This document shows positions 9,432 through 17,237 of a DNA stretch of 64,000 nucleotides, one piece after another; position 1 is the stretch's first letter; each line of letters opens with the position of its first letter. The stretch is from Clostridia bacterium (lineage in GTDB: Bacteria > Bacillota > Clostridia > Christensenellales > Borkfalkiaceae), in contig JAFTTJ010000006.1 in the NCBI GenBank assembly GCA_017466825.1, positions 97,368 to 161,367 of the forward strand. The letters are read 5' to 3'. Position numbers and translations under genes: made by a program. Under the pieces are notes generated by a model. The model had not been told where the DNA came from. It did no database searches and worked only from the letters and a program-made list of their open reading frames with translations.

Positions 9432-10304
9432 ATGAAACAAATTCTTCTTGACGAAAGTTTTGAAAACGGCTTTTGGATTCATCATACCGACGGTTTGGTT
9501 ACTAAAGAACCTATAAAAAAGGTTGATTTTAAAAAGACTGCGCAAAAACTTCCTTCGTGGAAGTTGGCGCAATGGTGCAGTAGGTTTAATTTAGCAAACG
9601 GACTTGAAACCGTATGGGACGACGGCTCTTATGAATATTCGGACGCGAGCAAGAGCGTAAGAGTATGGAAAGGGAGCGGAAAGATAAGTCTTTCGCTTAT
9701 CGGAAGCAAAGAATATCTACACGCCCGTCGCGAAGGGGAAGGTTGGCCACATATTCTTATTGAGCAAGAATTTGAAAAAGATTATTTTTTGCATGAAATA
9801 GAAGAAGTCGTCCAATCGGTAGATTTTACCTTAACGGGCTTTGCCAATATGATGTCGCCTAGCGAGCAAAACCAACTGCATACGGCGCAACTACAATGGT
9901 TTATAGCCGTTCAAAATAGGAATAAACAGTCTAAAGGCTACGGCGATTTCTTTTGGTTTGGACTTCCGTTTTGGGACTATCCGCGATACGACTATCCCCC
10001 AGCGTTTACGGCGCAAGACGGCGGAAAGGAAGAAAACACGGGTAAATTTATCAACGTGGTCGACTCTAAAAAGTTTTTGGATAAACCGATAAAACTCGGC
10101 GAGCGTACGAGTTTAGAAATCCCCGTCTATAAGTGGATAAAAGAAGGATTTACCCTTGCTCAAGAACGTAATTTTCTCAAAGAGTCTAAATGGGAAGATA
10201 TGTGTTTGGGCAACATGAATTTAGGTTTTGAAGTTACGGGTACGTTTGACGTTTCCGTAATGATAAATAAAATAAAAATTTTTATAAAGGAAGGTAAGGA
10301 ATGA
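9432..10304 (+). CDS. Leaderless paralogue of the WPH/HTAQ/WFG domain family
   Basis: 290 residues from the ATG at 9432; an in-frame TTG at 9420 lies within the preceding gene. It carries the same landmarks as the lipoprotein before it: WKLAQW, GSKEY, WPHILIE, LHTAQ, YGDFFWFG, GGKEENTGKF, GFEVTGTFD. It has no signal peptide or lipobox, so it should stay in the cytoplasm. A surface and a cytoplasmic copy side by side suggest that the domain acts on a glycan before and after import, or that it is enzymatic rather than a simple surface binder (inference). It overlaps the next gene by four bases (ATGA), which implies translational coupling. Confidence 0.85.
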   Translation: MKQILLDESFENGFWIHHTDGLVTKEPIKKVDFKKTAQKLPSWKLAQWCSRFNLANGLETVWDDGSYEYSDASKSVRVWKGSGKISLSLIGSKEYLHARREGEGWPHILIEQEFEKDYFLHEIEEVVQSVDFTLTGFANMMSPSEQNQLHTAQLQWFIAVQNRNKQSKGYGDFFWFGLPFWDYPRYDYPPAFTAQDGGKEENTGKFINVVDSKKFLDKPIKLGERTSLEIPVYKWIKEGFTLAQERNFLKESKWEDMCLGNMNLGFEVTGTFDVSVMINKIKIFIKEGKE

Positions 10305-12478
10305 TGAAAAAGACATCAAAAATTGCAATGATAACCGCGTTATTGTTGGCAATGGCAATTACTTTGGTTACCGGTATTACGTTACCCACGCTTAAAGTAG
10401 ACGCTGACGCTTCTACCGTCGTAAAGAACGATGGTACTACTACGGACTTCGTAGACTATTGGTGGAATGGCGGAGCAATGAGTTCGGTGTTAAACGAACA
10501 AGGCGAAACCGTAATAACTCTTCCCAATACGTCTTACGGACATAGAATGAACAACGGTAAAGACAAAAACGGAACGGGTACTGACATCTATACTGCGTCA
10601 ATCAGTTATACGATGTCTACTGGTTTATTAGGATTCTTTGCGTTTGCGACTAGTGGTTCGCAATATCTTCAAAACGAATCCATCGCAATCGTATTAAACG
10701 GCGCTAATGAAGGTGGTCCTGTCGTAACCGTAGGTTTATCACACGACTCATACGATTACTCTTATCCCGTTGCATCTACGCAAAACGTAAGATTTGATAT
10801 CGTTTGTACGGAAATTGAAAACGGCGGCGGTGTTTCTATGAGCCTTAAAATTAACGGCGAAGAACACGTTATGACCTTTGACGAAGCATATTTAAACGGC
10901 AGATTCGGCGAAGGCGTAAGAGATTTAGACGAAGTGTTCGGCGGATGGGAAAGTGTTACCGAAATAGTAGTACACGATTACAACGACTCGCACAGAGCGG
11001 CATATCTTGCTGAAACCAAAGCAACTTACGACGCAGTTCTCAGTTCTATTGCAGCTATCGATTACTCGGGCTTAACCGCAAGTAGCGAATTAGACGATAT
11101 CGTTGCAGTTTACGGTCAAGTTAAGGAAGTAAAGGCTCAAATGCAAACCCTTGCTTTAAGAAATAGAGAAAAAGGTTTCCTTAATTCTAAATTTGCTCCC
11201 GTTGAAACGGCGCTTAACGCTGCTGTAGGCGACGACGATGAAAAGGCGACTCTCGTTGACATCGCGTCTTATATCGACGTATTTGCAGCAACGGTTGAAG
11301 CAGGATTAGATACCAAGCCCAAGGCAGAAGTTGCTGAAAGTTTAAAGACGGCTATTAATCTTGACGCATTAAACGATATTATCGACCTTTCTGAAACCTA
11401 TTCGGAATACGCAAGCGAAAAGAAGGCAATTTATAACGACGCTAAAAACAAACTTGCCGACGCTAAAGACGCTTTAGTTCTTGCAGATATAGTTAAATTT
11501 GAAGAATCTGTAAAAGATCTTTCGGACAACGACAAGATTTTGGCTTCGGGCTCTTTAAAGAACGTTATTTTCATTGAAAACGCGCTTGCTGACAATCAAG
11601 AAGAATATCAAGCGAGAGTAAGCGCTGCCGCTGCAATATTAAGTAAAGCAGTTAAAAACTACGCTGGCGACCTTGCTAAATCTTGGGATATTTACAACGT
11701 AACCTTTATTAAGGCAAACGAAAACGGCGGTATCGATTATTTTGCAACCGACTACTATGACGACGATCCTTCGTCTGACGTTGGTATTTCGTTTAGAGAT
11801 AAATTCCAACTTGACGGATTCTCAATCAACTTTACTTATACCGAAGGTCCTACCGGCGCTAACGCATGGCTCGGATTACACTTCTTCTCCGAACTCGACG
11901 TTATGCACATTTCGGACACCGACGAATTTGAAGCGTCTACCGGTATAACTACGCTTATTATTCCTAAGGCGGAAACTACGGAATTCCAAATGGGTTATCC
12001 CAAACTCTACGGCAACTGTCCCGTTGGCGGATGGCCCGTTATTAACGGCGGTACCGTTGGTACGGACATCAACGTTCGTTTTGAAAAGGTAGAAGGCGTT
12101 TATAACGTATACGTAAAGATGGGCGACGCTGAAGAACAAACTCTTTGCGTTCTTGACGCTAGTATTCTTGAAACCTATCTCGTAAACGGTGAAGGCTATC
12201 TCAATATCGGTAGTTGTGATAAAGATTTAAACACTTGTAAAATTACTATCAACACGATAAACGGTAAGCCTGCTGCATCTTTCGTTGCAGAAAACGAATA
12301 CGTTGAAGAAATTGAAAAGCCCGAAACTTCTGAAAGTGAAGTAACTTCCGAACCTGCTAAAGATTCTACTGTAGAACAAGGTTCAGGATGCGGTGGCGCA
12401 ATCGGCGGCGGTAGCGTAGCAGTTACCCTCCTTGCAGTTGTAGGCGTTATCTTTTGCAAAAAGAAAAAAGAAGACTAA
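10301..12478 (+). CDS. Large surface protein with C-terminal membrane anchor
   Basis: 725 residues. An N-terminal signal peptide (IAMITALLLAMAITLVTG) ends near residue 35. Residues about 40-240 look like an all-beta carbohydrate-binding-type module, then about 240-460 are helical and charged (repeated Ala/Glu/Lys segments such as AIYNDAKNKLADAKDAL), then a second beta module follows. After a Glu/Ser/Pro linker the C-terminus reads GSGCGGAIGGG, a hydrophobic span and KKKKED: a tripartite anchor without LPXTG. Similar anchoring appears in the 51327 gene. ATG 10301 or 10304 may be used; the AGGAAGG site fits both. A glycan-binding or scaffold role is likely, but no enzyme motif was recognised. 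Confidence 0.8.
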   Translation: MMKKTSKIAMITALLLAMAITLVTGITLPTLKVDADASTVVKNDGTTTDFVDYWWNGGAMSSVLNEQGETVITLPNTSYGHRMNNGKDKNGTGTDIYTASISYTMSTGLLGFFAFATSGSQYLQNESIAIVLNGANEGGPVVTVGLSHDSYDYSYPVASTQNVRFDIVCTEIENGGGVSMSLKINGEEHVMTFDEAYLNGRFGEGVRDLDEVFGGWESVTEIVVHDYNDSHRAAYLAETKATYDAVLSSIAAIDYSGLTASSELDDIVAVYGQVKEVKAQMQTLALRNREKGFLNSKFAPVETALNAAVGDDDEKATLVDIASYIDVFAATVEAGLDTKPKAEVAESLKTAINLDALNDIIDLSETYSEYASEKKAIYNDAKNKLADAKDALVLADIVKFEESVKDLSDNDKILASGSLKNVIFIENALADNQEEYQARVSAAAAILSKAVKNYAGDLAKSWDIYNVTFIKANENGGIDYFATDYYDDDPSSDVGISFRDKFQLDGFSINFTYTEGPTGANAWLGLHFFSELDVMHISDTDEFEASTGITTLIIPKAETTEFQMGYPKLYGNCPVGGWPVINGGTVGTDINVRFEKVEGVYNVYVKMGDAEEQTLCVLDASILETYLVNGEGYLNIGSCDKDLNTCKITINTINGKPAASFVAENEYVEEIEKPETSESEVTSEPAKDSTVEQGSGCGGAIGGGSVAVTLLAVVGVIFCKKKKED

Positions 12479-12491
12479 GACTTAAATAATG

Positions 12492-12517
12492 AACCCAGCC
12501 CCGGTTGGGGCTGGGTT
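12492..12517 (+). terminator. Strong perfect hairpin without U-tract, within the locus
   Basis: AACCCAGCCCC (12492-12502) pairs perfectly with GGGGCTGGGTT (12507-12517) around GGTT. The following bases (GCATAAGTAAATA) lack a T-run. It may be a partial terminator or an mRNA-stabilising element that lowers expression of the GH65 gene relative to the importer and surface proteins. Confidence 0.6.
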
Positions 12518-12573
12518 GCATAAGTAAATACGGATTGAAAAAAATAAATAACTTTAAAGTAAAGATTAGAAAT

Positions 12574-14841
12574 ATGATAGCATTTGATAATACGCGAAAT
12601 TTAAGTGAACGTGATTATTGTTTGGCAGAAGAAGGCAAAAACGCGTCTTTGTTGACGACGGGGAACGGATATATGGGAGTCCGTGGCAGTCTTGAAGAAT
12701 TTGGTTCAACAGGGGTTCAAGGTGCGTTTATTAGAGGTTATATAGATGAAATAGTTGAAATCGTTCAACCCTTCTGCGACAACTTATACATGAAGAAATA
12801 CTATATAAACGAGGAAGAGTTAAAACGTTTTGACAAGCAAGTGTCATGCGTAAATATCCCCGATTTTCTTTTAATTCGATTTGAAATTGGCAATCGAGTT
12901 TTTTACCCATGGGAAGGAAAAATTCTTTCATGGAAGAGAACCCTTGACATGCAAAACGCAACTTTAACTAGACAAGTGCGTTGGCAAGACGACGATGGGA
13001 ATATTACCGAATTTGTCTTTACGAGATTTGCATCTTATTCGGATAAACATAAATACGTGCAAAGGGCGGTTGCAAGGCCTATAAACCATACCTTACAAGT
13101 AAAAGCGCTTTCAGGCGTTGATACTGAAGTGAGAACGAACGGACAAAAGATACTAGTGGATCTAGAAAAAAGGTCGTGCGAAGGAATTTGCGAAGTGTCT
13201 TTCCGCTCGGGAACAAAATACGGTTTTGTAGGAAAGATTATTACTAAAACCGTATTTAAAGCGGATGGAAGTAAAGTCGAGTCTTACGGCAACGCAGACG
13301 GCGGTTTAGTATACGGGAAATGCGACTTTCCTACGGCTAGCGAATATACTGTTGAAAAGATAACTTATCTCTATACACAAAGGGATGAAGATATCGGTGA
13401 AGCGGGCTTTGTAAAATACCTTGAAGAAGACGTAGATTTCGACCTTGAATTACAAAAACATAGCCAAAAATACGGCGCTTTATTGCAAAAATTCGACGTT
13501 GAAATCGACGGCGATAAAGATAGCGAAGCGTCAATTAGATTTGCGAACTATCATACCATAATTTCCGCTAACGAACTAGATAGCGTTCACGGTATTTCGG
13601 CTAAAGGTTTAACGGGGGAAAAATACAATCAGTTCGTATGGTGGGATTCTGAAATTTATCAAATGCCCATTTTTACGCACGCATACCCCGAACAAGCCAA
13701 GAGATTGTTAGAATATCGATACGAGATGTTAAATCCTTCTCGCGAAAACGCAAGGAAGGAAAATAGGCGTGGAGCGCGCTACGCTTTCGTTTCGTCCGTC
13801 GAAGGAAAAGAGCACGTTTGGATATACGCAAGACATCCGTTTTTGCAAATTCATATCAATTCCGACGTGGCGTTTGGCGTTATAGACTATTTCCGCAATA
13901 CCGGCGATTTGCAGTTTATGCAAGAAAAAGGTATGGAAATGTTGTACGAAATTGCTAAGTATTGGATAGATAGAGTTACCTATAAAAACGGAAGATACGA
14001 AATTTTAAACGTAACCGGCACGGACGAGCATCATCCGTACGTAGATAACGACGCTTATACTAACTACGAAACGGCGTTTATTATGAAAAAGACGGTTGAG
14101 TACGATAGGTTATACGATTTTTCATCAGCAAGAGAAAAGGCTCAAATAACCGACGATATTATAGCCGAAATTGAAAAAATAGCGAATAACACCTATTTGC
14201 CGATAGATAAAAACGGACTAATACCGCAATTCGACGGGTATTTTGATTTGAGTAGAACTCTTCAAGTAGAAGGCAATGGTAGCGGAACGAATTTTCAAAT
14301 GAAAGAAGCCGGATTATACCACTTAAGCCAAGTCATAAAGCAACCCGACGTAATGCTGTTGTTTTCATATTTAAATATCGACGTTGCAAACGCCGACTAC
14401 AACGCCAACTGGGATTATTATGAAAAAATGTGCGAATCGTCTTCTTCGCTTACTTTCCCCGTTCACGCAATTTGTTCGGCTTTGGCTGGTAGACCGCTTT
14501 CCTTTATCAATTATCTAAACGATTGTACGCATATCGACTTGAAAGATATACACAAATGCGCTTATCAAGGCGTTCACTCGGGTTGTCTTGCAGGGGCGTG
14601 GTTAAGCGTTTTTAGGGGAGTTTTCGGTATTTGCGCTAACGAAAACGGGTTGACTGTAAAACCAAACCGAATCCCATTCTGGAATAGCGTAAAACTATCT
14701 TTCGTCTATAAAGGCAAGCGAGTGAAAGCCGAAATGACAAGCGACAGGCTAGAATTTATTTCCGACTCGCAAGAAGAAATCATAATTGCTTATAACGGAA
14801 AAGAATATTCGTTGAGAGAAAAATTATCTTTAAATATATAA
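12574..14841 (+). CDS. Glycoside hydrolase family 65 phosphorylase
   Basis: The likely start is the ATG at 12574 (755 residues), as the sequence becomes family-like at once (FDNTRNLSERDY, then TTGNGYMGVRGSLEE). An in-frame start at 12505 lies in the hairpin region and is unlikely. GH65 signatures include FVWWDSEIYQMPIF, the long MLNPSRENARKENRRGARY loop region, and NVTGTDEHHPYVDNDAYTN with Glu485 at the catalytic acid position. It lacks a signal peptide and would act in the cytoplasm, cleaving an alpha-glucoside with phosphate to give beta-glucose 1-phosphate. The beta-phosphoglucomutase two genes downstream supports this. Which disaccharide is used (maltose, trehalose, kojibiose, nigerose or a rhamnoside) cannot be decided. 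The ribosome site is weak. Confidence 0.93.
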   Translation: MIAFDNTRNLSERDYCLAEEGKNASLLTTGNGYMGVRGSLEEFGSTGVQGAFIRGYIDEIVEIVQPFCDNLYMKKYYINEEELKRFDKQVSCVNIPDFLLIRFEIGNRVFYPWEGKILSWKRTLDMQNATLTRQVRWQDDDGNITEFVFTRFASYSDKHKYVQRAVARPINHTLQVKALSGVDTEVRTNGQKILVDLEKRSCEGICEVSFRSGTKYGFVGKIITKTVFKADGSKVESYGNADGGLVYGKCDFPTASEYTVEKITYLYTQRDEDIGEAGFVKYLEEDVDFDLELQKHSQKYGALLQKFDVEIDGDKDSEASIRFANYHTIISANELDSVHGISAKGLTGEKYNQFVWWDSEIYQMPIFTHAYPEQAKRLLEYRYEMLNPSRENARKENRRGARYAFVSSVEGKEHVWIYARHPFLQIHINSDVAFGVIDYFRNTGDLQFMQEKGMEMLYEIAKYWIDRVTYKNGRYEILNVTGTDEHHPYVDNDAYTNYETAFIMKKTVEYDRLYDFSSAREKAQITDDIIAEIEKIANNTYLPIDKNGLIPQFDGYFDLSRTLQVEGNGSGTNFQMKEAGLYHLSQVIKQPDVMLLFSYLNIDVANADYNANWDYYEKMCESSSSLTFPVHAICSALAGRPLSFINYLNDCTHIDLKDIHKCAYQGVHSGCLAGAWLSVFRGVFGICANENGLTVKPNRIPFWNSVKLSFVYKGKRVKAEMTSDRLEFISDSQEEIIIAYNGKEYSLREKLSLNI

Positions 14842-14851
14842 AAGGTATATT

Positions 14852-16093
14852 ATGAGAAAGATCGTATCTTTGATAGTTGCGGTAGCCGTGTCGTTAGTTG
14901 CTTTCGGTTGCGGTAACTCGAGTGAAAAGAGCGAAAGTCTTGAAAGTGCCAATAAAGAAACTTTTGAGTGGAAGGTAGACGAAGTGGTTACGCCTTTTTG
15001 GAAGACGAAAAAAATAAAAAACGAAAGTATTTTGCTCGTTCAAGAAGACGGTAAAACCCCGCGTGGAAGTCTATTATTTGCTCCCGCACAAATTTTAAGC
15101 GTAGTATCTTACGACAACGTAAATAAAACGACCGTTACTTACGAGCAGGGTAAAGATTTTACGGTAGAAGATAAAACCCTTTGCGCCATAAGCGACGCAA
15201 TGCCTTTTATGACTGTAGACCAAGTAGTTGGCAAGGAGCGTTTAGCAGGTTTTGACTATACTCAAATTCCTAGCGCGGACAGCGGGTTATATTTACCTTT
15301 TACCGAAGGTTCGGGGTTTATTGAAAGGCAGATTTACGTTACCTATACTTACGAAGAAGAGTGGGGCGGCATAACGCCGTTATTTGCAGGCGACAAATTG
15401 CCCAAAACCATTGATAAATTGTCTAACAAAAAAGACTTTGAACTAATGGTATTCGGCGATTCAATTGCTACCGGAGCAAATTCGACGGGGGTTATAAACG
15501 TTTATCCTTACGCAAAGAGTTGGCCCGAAGCCGTGCATCAAGCCCTAGAAACCCAATATCAAACCGAAATAGGCTTTTTAAACAAATCTGTAGGCGGTTG
15601 GACTAGTGAAAACGCTATAAAAAGTACTGAGTCCATAGGCTGGGTAGGCGGTGTTCAAATTACCCAAAAGGGAATAGGCGGAGTTTTGGAAGATATGCCC
15701 GACTATAAGCCCGATTTGGTTATTCTTGGCTTTGGCATGAACGACGCGTCGCTCGGTATAAGCAAAAAAACCTATAAACTGTATATGCAGAGAATAATCA
15801 CCTTGATAAGGGAGAGAAATCCCGAGTGCGAGTTTATTTTGCTCGGAACTATGATTGCCAACCCCAAGGCGATCAATCAATCTAAAAACCAAATTGCATA
15901 CTATGAAAAGTTGGAAGAATTAGTTGAAGAAAACGAAGGGGTTGCAAGCGTTAATATAGGGCAAATGCACCAAGAAATGCTTGATAAAGGCAAAAAATAT
16001 ATAGATATGACGGGTAACAACGTCAATCATCCCAACGATTTTCTCGCCGCGGTATACGGGATGAACATTTTGTCGCTATTGATAGGAGAATAA
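14852..16093 (+). CDS. SGNH/GDSL-family lipoprotein, probable carbohydrate esterase
   Basis: 413 residues with a lipoprotein signal (LVAFGC at residues 15-20). Residues about 45-190 form a beta-rich N-terminal domain, followed by an SGNH hydrolase domain. Block I is FGDSIATG with Ser204, block II is GGWTS, block III is GFGMNDAS, and block V is NHPND with His393. The residue three before His393 is Asn where many members have Asp, so the triad may be a Ser-His dyad or an unusual variant. Members deacetylate xylan, pectin or other glycans outside the cell. Its neighbours are the GH65 phosphorylase and pgmB, which implies removal of acetyl groups before import. Catalytic activity is probable but not certain. 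Confidence 0.85.
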   Translation: MRKIVSLIVAVAVSLVAFGCGNSSEKSESLESANKETFEWKVDEVVTPFWKTKKIKNESILLVQEDGKTPRGSLLFAPAQILSVVSYDNVNKTTVTYEQGKDFTVEDKTLCAISDAMPFMTVDQVVGKERLAGFDYTQIPSADSGLYLPFTEGSGFIERQIYVTYTYEEEWGGITPLFAGDKLPKTIDKLSNKKDFELMVFGDSIATGANSTGVINVYPYAKSWPEAVHQALETQYQTEIGFLNKSVGGWTSENAIKSTESIGWVGGVQITQKGIGGVLEDMPDYKPDLVILGFGMNDASLGISKKTYKLYMQRIITLIRERNPECEFILLGTMIANPKAINQSKNQIAYYEKLEELVEENEGVASVNIGQMHQEMLDKGKKYIDMTGNNVNHPNDFLAAVYGMNILSLLIGE

Positions 16094-16095
16094 AA

Positions 16096-16722
16096 ATGAA
16101 AGCGTTTATATTCGATTTAGACGGAGTTATCGTAAGTACGGATAAATTTCATTATCTCGCTTGGAAAAAGATGGCGGATGAAGAAGGTATCTATTTTGAT
16201 GAAAAAATAAACGACCGACTTCGCGGCGTAAGCAGGATGGCTAGTTTAGATATCGTGCTAGAACGGGCGGAAAGATCGTACACGAGCGAGGAAAAACAAA
16301 ACCTTGCGGAAAGAAAGAACGAGTACTATAAAGCATTTTTAGAGTCGCTTACTGCAAGCGATAGGTTGCCCTACGTTACCGAAACGCTATCTGCTTTAAG
16401 GGAAAAGGGCTATAAATTAGCGATTGGTAGTTCAAGCAAAAATACGCCTATAATTCTCAAAAAGATAGGCTATGAAAACTATTTTGACGCAATATCCGAC
16501 GGGAATAATATAACGAGAAGCAAACCCGATCCAGAAGTCTTTTTAAAGGCGGCGGAGTTTTTGGACGAAGAACCGCAAAATTGCTTCGTGGTTGAAGACG
16601 CCGAAGCAGGCATAGATGCCGCGCTGGGCGGTGGGTTTAAATCGGTCGGCTTAGGCCCTGCGTCAAAATATTGTAAAACTGAAATAAAATTAAAACGGTT
16701 TAGCGACTTATTAAATCTTTAA
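16096..16722 (+). CDS. pgmB: Beta-phosphoglucomutase (HAD superfamily)
   Basis: 208 residues, typical for the family. The HAD nucleophile motif FDLDGVIVSTD is at residues 5-15, followed by the cap motif RLRGVSRMASLDIVL characteristic of beta-PGM. Later motifs are IGSSSKN, RSKPDPEVFLKAA, and VEDAEAGIDAA. It converts beta-glucose 1-phosphate to glucose 6-phosphate in the cytoplasm. The location two genes after a GH65 phosphorylase is the standard pairing and fixes the pathway. It starts two bases after the previous stop with AGGAGAA in front. A dispersed 16-mer lies six bases after its stop. Confidence 0.95.
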   Translation: MKAFIFDLDGVIVSTDKFHYLAWKKMADEEGIYFDEKINDRLRGVSRMASLDIVLERAERSYTSEEKQNLAERKNEYYKAFLESLTASDRLPYVTETLSALREKGYKLAIGSSSKNTPIILKKIGYENYFDAISDGNNITRSKPDPEVFLKAAEFLDEEPQNCFVVEDAEAGIDAALGGGFKSVGLGPASKYCKTEIKLKRFSDLLNL

Positions 16723-16728
16723 AATGCG

Positions 16729-16744
16729 CCTATAAGTCGATTAT
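16729..16744 (+). repeat. Dispersed 16-mer, copy after pgmB
   Basis: CCTATAAGTCGATTAT, exact copy of the consensus, six bases after the pgmB stop and in gene orientation. Other copies lie at 36466, 43767, 40125, 30502 and, on the minus strand, 23078. Confidence 0.8.
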
Positions 16745-16769
16745 CACCGTAAAATATAAAGGAGGAGTC

Positions 16770-17072
16770 ATGAAAAAGAAAATTCTAATATGTTTATTAG
16801 CGATATGTTTGTGTTTTGCTTTGGCGTCTTGTATGAAGGGTAAAGATAATTCTTCATCAGAACCTACGAGCGAACAACAAAGTTCAACGCTAACGAGCGA
16901 GTCCTTAACCGAAAGTGAAGAAAGTCAAGAAAGTTCGGTTGAGAGCGATGAAGAAAGTTTGTATGAAAGCGAATCTGGCAGTTATCCTGAAAGCGAAGAG
17001 TCTTCACAGGAAAGCGAACAGCAATCTTCATTACCTTCTGACGTAGAATTCCCTGACGTTCCGTTAGGCTAA
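16770..17072 (+). CDS. Small Ser/Glu-rich lipoprotein
   Basis: 100 residues with a lipoprotein signal (CFALASC near residues 15-21). The remainder is low-complexity Ser, Glu and Gln (ESEESQESS, YPESEESSQES), ending in PSDVEFPDVPLG. The tail resembles the end of the 41-residue peptide encoded next (VLPDVEIGDGVPG). It has an AAAGGAGGA ribosome site. No domain is recognised; it may be a spacer or stalk lipoprotein. Its place between pgmB and the surface-protein genes suggests it belongs to the surface apparatus. Confidence 0.75.
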   Translation: MKKKILICLLAICLCFALASCMKGKDNSSSEPTSEQQSSTLTSESLTESEESQESSVESDEESLYESESGSYPESEESSQESEQQSSLPSDVEFPDVPLG

Positions 17073-17096
17073 TGTCGAAATTTAAGGAGTATTAAG

Positions 17097-17222
17097 ATGA
17101 AAAAGTATGATGGATTAAACATTAAAATTATTTATTTAAACGAGGACGACGTTATAGTAACTAGCAGTATCGTTTTACCTGACGTTGAAATAGGCGACGG
17201 CGTACCTGGGTTTGAAAATTAA
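17097..17222 (+). CDS. 41-residue peptide, DVIVTSS family
   Basis: A short frame with an AAGGAG site, starting MKKYDGLNIKI. The centre carries EDDVIVTSS, and the end reads LPDVEIGDGVPGFEN. A 38-residue peptide at 45094 has the same layout (MKIYDTPSLEI then SDIVTTSPG) and likewise sits directly upstream of a giant secreted-protein gene. Start, ribosome site and 15-base spacing to the next gene favour a real gene. Short peptides of this style seem common in gut Firmicutes, but I know of no function. Confidence 0.7.
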   Translation: MKKYDGLNIKIIYLNEDDVIVTSSIVLPDVEIGDGVPGFEN

Positions 17223-17237
17223 ATAAAGGAGAAAAAT

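Noticed and set aside
10301..12478. LPXTG sortase anchor
   Set aside because: No LPXTG or close variant precedes the hydrophobic span; the Gly-Cys motif is different.
12505..12573. Upstream start for the GH65 gene
   Set aside because: It falls inside the 12492-12517 hairpin, and family similarity begins only after the ATG at 12574.
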